From contig DQVR01000068.1 in assembly GCA_015661645.1 (NCBI GenBank), forward strand, positions 1 to 26,204: DNA of 26,204 bases, in the 5' to 3' direction. The translations under genes were made by a program, and so were the position numbers. A model generated the notes under the pieces. The model made no database searches, had not been told where the DNA came from, and saw only the letters and a program-made list of their open reading frames with translations. This stretch comes from Pyrodictium delaneyi (GTDB lineage Archaea > Thermoproteota > Thermoprotei_A > Sulfolobales > Pyrodictiaceae). Position 1 is the first letter of the stretch, and the number at the start of each line of letters is the position of its first letter. This document shows positions 6,570 through 13,856 of this stretch, piece by piece.

Positions 6570-8567
6570 TTACATCCGGTCTATTGCTTTTATGCCTAGC
6601 AAGTCTAGGGCGTTCGCCAGTATTTGCTTTATAGTGTATACCAGAGCCAGTTTAAACATCTGCTTTCCTCTATCCGACTCGTTGATGGCGCTATCGCCGC
6701 TTGTGTACCACTTATTAAAGGTGTCGGCGAGCCGGTTGAGGTAGGCTACTATTAGTTCAGGACGCTGCTCGTCGGCCGCCTTGGCGAAGACGTAGGGGTA
6801 GACCAGGGCTTGTATTACTAGGCTACGGCGGAGCTGGTTCTCGCTGGCAGCACTGTAGTCTATGCTGCTCCAGTCTAGCTGTATGCCGCGCTCGCGGGCC
6901 TTTGATAGTATGCTGGATGCGCGGGCATGCGTATATAGTATGTAGGGGGCACTGTTCCGGTCAAAGTTTAGCGCCTCGTTAATGTTGAAGGTCATGGGCT
7001 TCAGCGCTGATACTGATACCAGGGTGTAGCGTACCGCTGCTGTACCTACTGCCTCGGCTATCCTCTGTTTCTCCTCTTCGGGTAGGTCTGGGCTCCGCTT
7101 CTCTACCTCCTGGCGGGCTATAGCCACCGCCTGGTCTATTAGCTCGTCGAGGGTTATGTAGCGGCCGCGGCGGCCGCTCATCTTCTGGCCGGGAAGGTTT
7201 ACCATCTCGTAAGCATAGTGTACGAGGTTTAGCCCTTCGCGGCGGTACCCGAGTGCTATAAGTGCTAGCCTTACCTGTAGCTGTTCCAGCCTCTGCTCTG
7301 CGGCTATCACGTTGAATACGCGGTCAGCGTTAAACTCCCTGAATTTCTTGATACTATAGGCTATGTCTCTGGTAGTGTATAGTGTTGTACCATCGCTCCT
7401 CTGGAGTATTAGAGGTGGTACCTCGTAGTCCTCGGATAGGCCTAGCCGTTCCCGGACTACTGGATCGCGGAGCAAGGGCTGCAGGTTCAGGGCGAGAGCG
7501 CCCTTATACACCGTGGCGTAGGGGCTACGGCGGGCTTGCTCGATTATCTTGGAAACCATGCTGGTCCATGCTAGCTCGCTCTCCCAGTCCCACTTCTCTA
7601 TATCTATGCCGAGCCTTGAGAGCGTCTCACGGAAGCCCTGGAGGCATAGCTCTACTACTCTACGGAACAACTCAACCTTCTTAGGGTCGCGGCGGTACTC
7701 GTAGATCTGCATTAGCTTCGAAATCTCTGCAGCAGGATCGCTGCCCTTCAGTGCGTTAGCAATTCGCTCAAAGAGCTCTGGGTCACGCTCCCTCAGCCTA
7801 GAGGCTACTGCCACTAGCTCATCGAGCTCGTGGAGAAGCTGACGGTACTCGTCGTACTTCTCCTCCTTCTTGAGCTTATCCAGCTTCCTCTTCAGCTCCT
7901 CTATGTCGGCTAGCGTGTGCGTTATCGCATAGACTAGGCCTATCCAGTGGTCGGGCTTCACACCATCTGGCGGATTATCCAGGCCAGCAGCTATGTAGCC
8001 GTAGGCTAGTACCGCTACTTGCCGTCCCATGTCGTTTATGTAGAACCGTGTCTGCACTATGTGGCCCCGTGCACGGAGTAGCCGGGCCAGGGCGTCGCCT
8101 AGGCTAGCGTTCCTCGCGTGGCCTATGTGGAGGGGGTGCACAGGGTTAGCACTGGTATGCTCTACTACTATTCTTTCCGGCCTATCGGTCTTTACGCGGC
8201 CGTACCCAAACCCCTCCAGATGGGCTGCCTCAAAGACGAGCTTTGCCGCGTTCGCAGCGTTTATCACTATGTTGAGGTAACCCCCAACGCGCTTAGCTTC
8301 GGCCACAACGGGCTCTCTTATGAGCAGAGCTGAGGCATTCTCGAAGAACTTATCTATGTCTATTCTGTAGCGCTTCGCATACCTTGCTAATGGTATCCCA
8401 TAGTCTCCTAGCTCTGGTCTCGGTGACTCAGCCACGATGTACTCTATCTGTCGGCGCTCCTGCTGGCTTAGCTCTACCCCCTGCTGCACGAGTACAGCAG
8501 CTACTGCTCGGGCTAGCACACGCTGGGGCGTTGACTCGTACACCTTCCTCGACGGCTGCTTTGGCAA
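6570..8567 (-). CDS. argS: Arginyl-tRNA synthetase
   Basis: Class I synthetase that charges tRNA-Arg with arginine; 665 residues, normal to slightly long for archaea. The N-terminal Add-1 domain covers about residues 10-120 (SPRPELGDYGIPLARYAK is typical). The HIGH motif is HPLHIGH with His147-His150, and the KMSKS-loop equivalent is QKMSGRRGRYI near residue 463. An insertion of charged coiled-coil-like sequence (about residues 215-245) sits between them. The C-terminal anticodon-binding domain ends in LLGIKAIDRM, matching the usual LGI-x-x-x-x-RM end. It starts at TTG (8567) with a G-rich stretch just upstream. It follows the DUF167 gene by 53 bp and precedes tRNA-Arg(UCG) by 34 bp, all on one strand, so these three may form a transcript. 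Confidence 0.97.
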   Translation of the reverse strand: MPKQPSRKVYESTPQRVLARAVAAVLVQQGVELSQQERRQIEYIVAESPRPELGDYGIPLARYAKRYRIDIDKFFENASALLIREPVVAEAKRVGGYLNIVINAANAAKLVFEAAHLEGFGYGRVKTDRPERIVVEHTSANPVHPLHIGHARNASLGDALARLLRARGHIVQTRFYINDMGRQVAVLAYGYIAAGLDNPPDGVKPDHWIGLVYAITHTLADIEELKRKLDKLKKEEKYDEYRQLLHELDELVAVASRLRERDPELFERIANALKGSDPAAEISKLMQIYEYRRDPKKVELFRRVVELCLQGFRETLSRLGIDIEKWDWESELAWTSMVSKIIEQARRSPYATVYKGALALNLQPLLRDPVVRERLGLSEDYEVPPLILQRSDGTTLYTTRDIAYSIKKFREFNADRVFNVIAAEQRLEQLQVRLALIALGYRREGLNLVHYAYEMVNLPGQKMSGRRGRYITLDELIDQAVAIARQEVEKRSPDLPEEEKQRIAEAVGTAAVRYTLVSVSALKPMTFNINEALNFDRNSAPYILYTHARASSILSKARERGIQLDWSSIDYSAASENQLRRSLVIQALVYPYVFAKAADEQRPELIVAYLNRLADTFNKWYTSGDSAINESDRGKQMFKLALVYTIKQILANALDLLGIKAIDRM

Positions 8568-8620
8568 AACGATAGCCCCCGCGGCTGTAGCCCAGTAGAG
8601 CCTGCCAGGATAAGTAAGCT

Positions 8621-8944
8621 CTAGCTTCCCTTGCTCTCCCGTAGTGCTTCAATTATCTTCTGGATTGCCTGGTCTGCGTTTACCCCCTTGATGCGTATCC
8701 GCTTAGTGCGACTCCGCGCCCCGTATACTATGTCCACCATCGAGGACGAGACGCCGAAGAGCCTCGAGAAGAACCTGATTATGCTCGCATTTGCACGGCC
8801 TTCTAACGGCGGTTCTTCAGTGTAGAATACGAGTTCTCCTGCTTCTAGGCGTAGTCCGGTAAACCTTGCCTCGGGCTTCACATGGATCTGTATATCCACG
8901 TATTCGTCTCCTTCAGTTATATATGCACGTAGAGCCTCCTCCAC
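8621..8944 (-). CDS. DUF167 (YggU-like) family protein
   Basis: A small protein of about 107 residues. The core IHVKPEARF...LVFYTEEPPLEGRANASIIRFFSRLFGV...IVYGARSRTKRIRI is the DUF167 signature: a basic alpha/beta domain of unknown function. I prefer the GTG at 8944 because GGTGG lies 6 nt upstream and the product then has the family's usual length. The reading frame stays open to a GTG at 9055, which would add 37 residues of poor character. It is the first gene of a minus-strand run ending in argS and tRNA-Arg. Many DUF167 genes are linked to translation or cell-division genes, but no role can be read from sequence. Confidence 0.85.
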   Translation of the reverse strand: MEEALRAYITEGDEYVDIQIHVKPEARFTGLRLEAGELVFYTEEPPLEGRANASIIRFFSRLFGVSSSMVDIVYGARSRTKRIRIKGVNADQAIQKIIEALRESKGS

Positions 8945-9111
8945 GCCTGACCACCACGTTACTACATATCCTGGTATAGCACCTCGCTGCGAGAAAAAGG
9001 ATTCTAATCGCCCTCTAGCATAGACACTGGTACCGGGTGTAACTAGCCCTGGCACTACGTTTCTACGAGGCGCTTGACCCTACGACTACTATAGCTAAGT
9101 CTATCCGGCTT

Positions 9112-9834
9112 ATGGGCACACGCGGTATAAGCCATGCAGCCGTAGTAGGGGATGACGGGCTTCTCATGGGCATAGTTTCGGTTAAAGACCTAGCACGCCA
9201 CATACTGGAATTGTTCGAAGAAGCAGGTACGGTTGAAAGATTCGATTTCCGGGCCGCACTGGAGACTAGCATACATGAAGTAGCTAGCAAACCGCCCTAC
9301 GTCGTAAAAGGTAATGTGAGGCTCGACGAAGCAGCCGAGATAATGCTTCGACGTGGAATAGGCTTTCTACCCGTAGTGGACGATACAGGCCGCCTTGTGT
9401 CAGCCTATACAGAGCTAGACTACGCAGTCTCCACCATGGAGTGCTCAGAGCCTATTAGATGCTATGCCACCCATAGCATAGTCATGGGAGATCCAAGTGA
9501 GCCCCTTATAGAGGCCCTAGGCTACATGTACGAGAAAGGATTCCGAAGGCTACCCCTCAGTATAAACGGCGAATACTATATGGCAACCATGTCATCCATA
9601 CTGATGGCTATAGCTAGGAAGCCTACCGAGGAGACTCTTCTTGAGTCGCTAGCTAGCCACTCTACGCCAGCCCCAGTACTAGAATACGAGCAGGCGCTTG
9701 TATCCGATGCAGCAGAAGTTATACTGGCTGTGAACGAGAGAGCCCTACTACTGCTCGACCAGGAGAGGCTTGCACGCGCAATAGTAACTGAGCGTGACCT
9801 AGTGAGGGCATACCTGGGCAGAGGAGAATGCTAG
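9112..9834 (+). CDS. CBS-domain protein, four tandem CBS motifs
   Basis: At least 240 residues made of repeated CBS units: ISHAAVVGDDGLLMGIVSVKDLARHIL, then GIGFLPVVDDTGRLVSAYTELDYAV, GFRRLPLSINGEYYMATMSSILMAI and a degenerate fourth (ALLLLDQERLARAIVTERDLVRAYL). Such tandem CBS proteins usually bind adenosine nucleotides as energy sensors; here the partner is unknown. The first unit lacks its opening strand and helix if translation starts at this ATG. The same frame upstream encodes DPTTTIAKSIRL, a classic CBS opening, back to a stop at 9040-9042. No ATG, GTG or TTG occurs there; a CTG at 9049 could serve. The 3' end overlaps the next gene by ATGCTAG. Confidence 0.85.
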   Translation: MGTRGISHAAVVGDDGLLMGIVSVKDLARHILELFEEAGTVERFDFRAALETSIHEVASKPPYVVKGNVRLDEAAEIMLRRGIGFLPVVDDTGRLVSAYTELDYAVSTMECSEPIRCYATHSIVMGDPSEPLIEALGYMYEKGFRRLPLSINGEYYMATMSSILMAIARKPTEETLLESLASHSTPAPVLEYEQALVSDAAEVILAVNERALLLLDQERLARAIVTERDLVRAYLGRGEC

Positions 9835-9977
9835 AAGGACTCGAGCTAGCTTCAGCAATACTAGCAGCTATGGCAGCGAGCTTCATTATCCTCGGTAGAC
9901 TCCTCTGTAGCCGCGGTGGAGCTGCGTGCAAGAGCAAGGACAGCAAGAAGAAGCCAAGAGAAAGAGCTTCTGCATAG
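9828..9977 (+). CDS. Tiny single-span membrane protein (49 aa)
   Basis: Starts at an ATG that overlaps the CBS stop (ATGCTAG), with GAGGAG just before it, which suggests translational coupling. The product has a hydrophobic segment (about residues 8-27, ASAILAAMAASFIILGRLLC) followed by a cysteine pair region and a strongly basic tail (KSKDSKKKPRER). It is too short to assign. Topology is probably N-out with a cytoplasmic basic tail (positive-inside rule). Its 3' 52 bp overlap the next gene in another frame. It could anchor the CBS protein to the membrane, but this is inference from coupling alone. Confidence 0.5.
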   Translation: MLEGLELASAILAAMAASFIILGRLLCSRGGAACKSKDSKKKPRERASA

Positions 9978-10165
9978 AGGACGTGGAGAAGATATGGATA
10001 GAATACGATAGGCAGAGCGATATCCTCTACATACACTTCGGCGACATCGACGAGGAGGCCGACGAGGCCATACTCACTGAGAACGACATAATAGTCCGGG
10101 TGAAGGGGAACAAGATACTCACAATATCCATAATGGATTTCTCCCGCAAGACAGAGCTAGACTAG
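9926..10165 (+). CDS. DUF2283 family protein
   Basis: A 79-residue protein. Residues 24-74 (IEYDRQSDILYIHFGD, EADEAILTENDIIVRVKG, ILTISIMDFSR) match the DUF2283 family, small beta-rich proteins of unknown function that are common in archaea and often lie near toxin-antitoxin-like or regulatory genes. The start is GTG at 9926 with GGTGGAG 4 nt upstream. A later GTG (near 9982) would remove the polar N-terminus and the overlap with the upstream small gene. It is the last gene of the CBS run. Confidence 0.75.
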   Translation: MQEQGQQEEAKRKSFCIEDVEKIWIEYDRQSDILYIHFGDIDEEADEAILTENDIIVRVKGNKILTISIMDFSRKTELD

Positions 10166-10262
10166 CGCCGTATCTATAGTCTTAGTGCCCTCTAGGCATC
10201 CAGCCAAGCCAGAGTACTTACCGCCTAACAGCCCAGTATCCAATTCAGCGTATTGGCGTCAT

Positions 10263-10322
10263 CCGATGAAGAGCCGTGTTTCAATGAGCGTTATGCGATG
10301 AAGAAGCCGCGGCCGTCTCTGA
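10263..10322 (+). ncRNA. Possible C/D-box guide RNA
   Basis: In a 325-bp gap (10166-10490) without genes. A box C-like CCGATGA (10263-10269) is followed by a 14-nt spacer, an AUGA that could act as D' (10284-10287), a C'-like GCGATGA (10295-10301), a 17-nt guide-like spacer and a CTGA box D (10319-10322). Total length of 60 nt fits archaeal C/D RNAs. Box C and C' each lack the consensus U and D' is degenerate. No rRNA target was identified. Confidence 0.28.
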
Positions 10323-10490
10323 GGACTACCACACAGAACTACGCTACTGAAATGCCTAGCTAGCGCCATGAATAGCCGCTAGCCAGGTGTAAGGTGCAGT
10401 GGTCTTTCTCCATACTGCATAACGCCTATTGCACGACTGTTGCTGGACACTCTACTCTGAATCCAAGAGCTAAAAGATATAAAGCTGGGC

Positions 10491-10916
10491 TCACTTTCTT
10501 TCGTTCTCTGTAGCCCCTGGTATACTACTCCGATCAGCATAGTGTACTATGTAGTGTTTTGGCCTCAGCCTAGCTATGATGTAGTTGAAGGCTTTCCACG
10601 GGTCGCTCTGCGCTCCACAAGTATACACGTCTACCGTAGCATAGCCGTAGTCAGGCCATGTGTGTATTGCAATGTGGCTCTCCAATACTAGGGCGATTAT
10701 CGAGACGCCGCCATGGTACCCCGTAAACTTCCACGACTTTAGCTCCACCAGGTGCATGTTGGCTACCTTCGCCGCCTCTACTACAATGTTCTTTAAGCTT
10801 TCTTCGTCCCAGAGCTTCTCCGGATTAACACCATACAAGTTCCCATACACGTGCTTACCCACTATGAAGTCTCCTGTCTTACTGTACTGCTGCACCTCTC
10901 TCCCAACAACCTCCAT
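10491..10916 (-). CDS. Pyruvoyl-dependent AdoMet or arginine decarboxylase proenzyme (SpeD family)
   Basis: Makes a polyamine precursor by decarboxylation. The chain self-cleaves before Ser to form a pyruvoyl group. Key residues in the longer numbering (TTG start at 10931) are Ser85 in LESHIAIH, His90 and Cys105 in VYTCG; their spacing of 5 and 15 equals Thermotoga AdoMetDC Ser63/His68/Cys83. I prefer the ATG at 10916; the TTG at 10931 would add five residues. In Crenarchaeota one member of this family has become an arginine decarboxylase (Sulfolobus example in the literature). The C-terminus RPKHYIVHYADRSSIPG reminds me of that branch, but the substrate cannot be fixed from sequence. A hairpin lies in its 5' region. 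Confidence 0.88.
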   Translation of the reverse strand: MEVVGREVQQYSKTGDFIVGKHVYGNLYGVNPEKLWDEESLKNIVVEAAKVANMHLVELKSWKFTGYHGGVSIIALVLESHIAIHTWPDYGYATVDVYTCGAQSDPWKAFNYIIARLRPKHYIVHYADRSSIPGATENERK

Positions 10917-10983
10917 CGCTGTCGCCCCCAACTATTCTCTTCCAGCAGCTCTCAGACTCTCTCGACACAGACTAGGGCTCTCA

Positions 10984-11003
10984 GGCGATGGGCCTTCATC
11001 GCC
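10984..11003 (-). promoter_or_regulatory. Hairpin upstream of the SpeD-family gene
   Basis: GGCGATG (10984-10990) and CATCGCC (10997-11003) form a perfect 7-bp stem with a 6-nt loop, 68-87 nt upstream of the ATG. On the minus strand TATA-like GTATAAGG (about 11041-11048) and GTAAAAG lie upstream, so the hairpin could be in the leader. On the plus strand it is followed by T-tracts (TTTTT, TTTT) like a terminator, though no plus-strand gene ends nearby. Confidence 0.35.
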
Positions 11004-11076
11004 CAGTTTTTCACTTTTACGCACAGCACGTACAAGGCACGCCTTATACGCCTAGGAGGGGCTTCATACACCTTCT

Positions 11077-11301
11077 CTAGTGTTTACCACGCTTCTTACA
11101 AGTATACCCAACTATTACCATATTTAGTCTCTCTGCTAGCCGACACACTTCATCCTCTGGGACGACAGCTATCGCCCCATCCTCCCCACGAAGTATTACG
11201 ATACCACCCTTATTGTCAGCGTAGAATTTCGTAGGCTTCTTAGGCTTAGCTAGGAGTACTACCTCCGAGATGCTCGTCTGCTTTTGTCTGCGAACCGGCA
11301 C
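11077..11301 (-). CDS. Small conserved-looking protein, unknown function (74 aa)
   Basis: A basic 74-residue protein starting at GTG 11301. It has a Lys/Arg-rich N-terminus (PVRRQKQ, AKPKKPTKFY) and a beta-rich middle (GGIVILRGEDGAIAVVPEDEV). It then carries a helix and a CKKRGKH tail with Cys54 and Cys69 (approximate). A TATA-like GCATATAC at 11332-11339 sits about 34 nt upstream, fitting a leaderless or nearly leaderless transcript. No family recognised. It lies upstream of the SpeD gene on the same strand with a 160-bp gap, so it is probably a separate unit. Confidence 0.6.
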   Translation of the reverse strand: MPVRRQKQTSISEVVLLAKPKKPTKFYADNKGGIVILRGEDGAIAVVPEDEVCRLAERLNMVIVGYTCKKRGKH

Positions 11302-11419
11302 TCCGGACTACACCCAGTAAGAGAGTAACCGTATATGCTTCATAAGCCCTATAGGTATATCAGACGCAGAATATAAAGAATAGAGAATATTCCACTTAGG
11401 CAGGGACACTTTTAGAAGA

Positions 11420-11450
11420 TAAAAAGAGTCGAGAACACAACAAAAAGGAG
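11420..11450 (-). terminator. T-tract terminator after the winged-helix gene
   Basis: On the minus strand two TTTTT tracts (complement of 11442-11446 and 11421-11425) lie about 50-80 nt past the stop of the winged-helix gene. Archaeal RNA polymerase terminates at such T-rich tracts without a hairpin. Confidence 0.5.
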
Positions 11451-11498
11451 TCTAGCCCACCTTGCTACGCCGCTAAGCATCCACTAGCTCAGGACAGC

Positions 11499-11876
11499 CT
11501 AGTTCGTCGCCTCTACGCCCTTCCTACGTCTGGGCGGCGAACCATAGAGTTTCCATTCGAGACTTAGCGCTTCCCGCAGCATCCTCTTGCGCCTTCGCTC
11601 CTCGAGTTCTTCAACAACTCCTGGCATGTCTAGCGTGGCGTATCTGCCGCCCCGGAGTTCTACTATATCGCCACGCATGCGTAGCTTGCTTAGTGCTTTA
11701 CGAAGCCTGTCCTCGCCAGCTATGCCGCTAAACGAGTCACGCAGCTCCTTCCACGTTACTGGCCGGCCCTTGCTGCGTATAAAGTTATACACCAGGTCTA
11801 CTAGCTCTTCATCGGTTGGCGCCTTCATTACAACTAGCTCTTCGTCTTCATATAGTACTTTTAGTTCTAGGCTCAT
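11499..11876 (-). CDS. Winged-helix DNA-binding protein
   Basis: A 125-residue protein. Residues 22-82 fit a winged helix: a first helix (EELVDLVYNFIRSKG), then VTWKELRDSF and a recognition-like helix (DRLRKALSKLRMRGDIVEL), and a wing ending GGRYAT. The C-terminal third is a highly basic helix (EELEERRRKRMLREALSLEWKLYG) and a PPRRRKG tail, suitable for nucleic-acid binding. The start is ATG with GGGGTG 9 nt upstream. Upstream DNA (11897-11950) is AT-rich with two TGTTCAT copies, which could be an autoregulatory site. It stands alone between two gaps. Transcription regulator is the likely role, with no target known. Confidence 0.72.
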   Translation of the reverse strand: MSLELKVLYEDEELVVMKAPTDEELVDLVYNFIRSKGRPVTWKELRDSFSGIAGEDRLRKALSKLRMRGDIVELRGGRYATLDMPGVVEELEERRRKRMLREALSLEWKLYGSPPRRRKGVEATN

Positions 11877-12059
11877 AACCTATACACCCCGTTAACAAGT
11901 GTTCATGTTCGTTCTTGATAAGTATTACCCTATACAATGTTCATATAAGTTAATAAACTAATCAGTAAAATTATTGCTTTCCACTCTAATATAATAATGA
12001 TATTCTAATGGTGAATTGAATGTACGTGCCCACTAGAACCTATAGGGATAAGAAGCGTT

Positions 12060-12623
12060 TCACTCGGTTCCATAGCCTTCAGTAAAACGTTTCACTGTAT
12101 CAAGCACTGTAGCGCTTACTCTAGCTAGTTGTGCCAATACAGCTGTACTCAACCCAGTTATATATACGTGCAAAGATAGATACAGCGGCATTAAACTAGG
12201 TTCTTCAACATATGATTCTATGAGACCTAAGGTACTTGCAAATGCCGTCACTAGGCTTGACAATACGTCGTCTTCATCAACCGAGCCTTCTACGACACTG
12301 TACGCTAGACGCCGCATATTCGCAAGAAACTCACCGAGAGCAGCTGAGAGCTCCGCCCCGGCGTCGGTTAGTCTACAAACCCCACCTGTGCATTCAACTA
12401 TGCCATGGTAGGATAACATATATAGTACTTCATCAAGCTTTGTACACCGGAATCCGAAACTCTCTATCCTAGCCTCTAGGTCGATTATATCTATTCCAGT
12501 AGACTCCATCACTCTCAGTGCTAGTACAATACAGCGTGCACGGGGTGAAAGTATTTTCAACACTTGCCTATCAGCCTTCATTAGCATGTCTTCTACATGT
12601 ACATCTATGTCTTGTCTAGACAC
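12060..12623 (-). CDS. Predicted winged-helix-like regulatory protein, otherwise unknown
   Basis: A 187-residue protein starting at GTG 12623 with AGGTG 8 nt upstream. Residues 24-85 read like a helix-turn-helix module (ARCIVLALRVMESTGIDI, then LDEVLYMLSYHGIVECTGG, VCRLTDAGAEL), with two cysteines (61 and 78 approx.) near the wing. Residues 85-185 are helical and hydrophobic-patched (LMPLYLSLHVYITGLSTAVLAQL), perhaps a dimerisation or ligand domain. No family is recognised. It follows the DUF131 gene by 109 bp on the same strand. Confidence 0.6.
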   Translation of the reverse strand: MSRQDIDVHVEDMLMKADRQVLKILSPRARCIVLALRVMESTGIDIIDLEARIESFGFRCTKLDEVLYMLSYHGIVECTGGVCRLTDAGAELSAALGEFLANMRRLAYSVVEGSVDEDDVLSSLVTAFASTLGLIESYVEEPSLMPLYLSLHVYITGLSTAVLAQLARVSATVLDTVKRFTEGYGTE

Positions 12624-12732
12624 TGTCTACACCTAGCCAGGAGCCCAGCCTGGCTACACTGCAAATATTAGTGTACTATGATGCGTGGAGCATGCCCAGC
12701 TTCACGCTATAACCGAGTTTGCTGAACAGTTT

Positions 12733-13029
12733 TCACCTGGTTGGCGCTATACTCCTACCAATAAGTAAGGGTAGTAGCATTATCACTAGGGCTAGAACCA
12801 TCATTACTATTGCTCCTATTACTGCTATCTTCACAACATCACTATTTGACCCAAAAACTATCGGAAAGGGACCTATCACTACAACTCCACCGTACTCCCC
12901 TTTACCACCGCTACGGATGATACTATAGAACACACCCACAAATAGTAATAACATCCCAATGAATATGAGTGCTATTCCTGCGGGTATGAGCCTTGAAACG
13001 GTATCGCTATGCACCGGCGGCGTGTCCAT
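12733..13029 (-). CDS. DUF131 family membrane protein
   Basis: A 98-residue protein with two membrane helices (about residues 16-37 and 66-90) joined by a loop containing GGVVVIGPFPIVFGSN. That loop is the hallmark of the archaeal DUF131 family. Function is unknown. The start is ATG 13029 with GGGGCATA in front. It is divergent from the methyltransferase gene; the 189-bp gap between them should hold both promoters. Confidence 0.85.
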   Translation of the reverse strand: MDTPPVHSDTVSRLIPAGIALIFIGMLLLFVGVFYSIIRSGGKGEYGGVVVIGPFPIVFGSNSDVVKIAVIGAIVMMVLALVIMLLPLLIGRSIAPTR

Positions 13030-13218
13030 TATGCCCCCAGTACTGTTGACCTAGTAGATGCTAAAGCGACGCTAATAAGGCTAGCCTCGTGGGGACTAGG
13101 TGCTAGGCGTAGCTGAATATAAACTCTAGCCCCCGAGTCCCTAAGCCTATCGGGCACCAGGCTACGGTACAACGTGATACGTGTTGTCTGGCAGAATACT
13201 CGCGGGAGGCATAAGATC

Positions 13219-13797
13219 ATGATAGGGTACGGTTATCAGCCATCTGTGCCGTGGGTTCCAACACGAGACGATGTTATAAGGAGTCTTGTTTCTATACTAA
13301 GGCCTAAGAGGGGCGACATAATCTACGATATAGGCTGCGGTGACGGCCGTGTAGCAGTAGCCCTAGCAGAGGCGTTTCCCTATGTACGTGTAAGATGCGT
13401 TGAGCTGAGAAGCGACCTTGCCGAAAGGGCCCGGCAAGCTGTCAGGAAACGTGGCCTCGCTGACCGTGTAGAGGTTATAGAAGCAGATTTCTTCAAGATA
13501 CCGCTAGAGGACGCAGATATAGTGTACATGTATCTGCTCACCAGTGTCAACCAGAAGCTCCGTCCAAAGCTAGAATCCGAGCTGAGACCTGGCGCCATAG
13601 TTGTGTCGCTCGATTTCCCGGTCCCAGGATGGAACCCTATTACTACATATGAGCTACAGCGCTCATGGCAGAGGACTTTTTACATCTATGTGAGAGGTAT
13701 CTCCGACCAAAGCCTAGAGCCTCTTGACAAGGGTAAGCTTCTCCATCAAGCTCTCGAGAGGCTAAGAAAGGGAAATACTTGCGAGGACACCATCTAG
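13219..13797 (+). CDS. SAM-dependent methyltransferase (Rossmann type)
   Basis: A 192-residue class I methyltransferase. Motif I is IIYDIGCGDGRVAVALAE, the acidic strand end is RVRCVELR, followed by RVEVIEADFF and DADIVYMYLL, the usual order for SAM binding. The substrate is unknown; proteins of this compact type methylate proteins or small molecules. The start is ATG 13219 because GGGAGG lies 9 nt upstream; a GTG at 13174 keeps the frame open but lacks a ribosome site. The C-terminus (residues about 150-192) is basic. A hairpin with T-tract follows three bases after the stop. Confidence 0.85.
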   Translation: MIGYGYQPSVPWVPTRDDVIRSLVSILRPKRGDIIYDIGCGDGRVAVALAEAFPYVRVRCVELRSDLAERARQAVRKRGLADRVEVIEADFFKIPLEDADIVYMYLLTSVNQKLRPKLESELRPGAIVVSLDFPVPGWNPITTYELQRSWQRTFYIYVRGISDQSLEPLDKGKLLHQALERLRKGNTCEDTI

Positions 13798-13800
13798 GGT

Positions 13801-13855
13801 TGCATCACGCTTGATGCACGCAGACACGAGCTCGAGTTTTTGTGGTTATTTGTCT
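13801..13855 (+). terminator. Hairpin plus T-rich tract after the methyltransferase gene
   Basis: TGCATCA and TGATGCA (13801-13807, 13812-13818) form a perfect 7-bp stem with a 4-nt loop, directly after the stop codon. About 18 nt later comes TTTTTGTGGTTATTTG. It separates the convergent methyltransferase and cysS genes. Confidence 0.5.
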
Positions 13856-13856
13856 G

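Noticed and set aside
12676..12692. Near-identical 17-mers, CTATGATGCGTGGAGCA here and CTATGATGCATGGAGCA at 17319-17335
   Set aside because: One match of this length is expected by chance in 26 kb, and flanking sequence is unrelated.
12678..12725. Possible second C/D RNA: ATGATGC followed 40 nt later by CTGA
   Set aside because: No C' or D' between them; the match is too weak.
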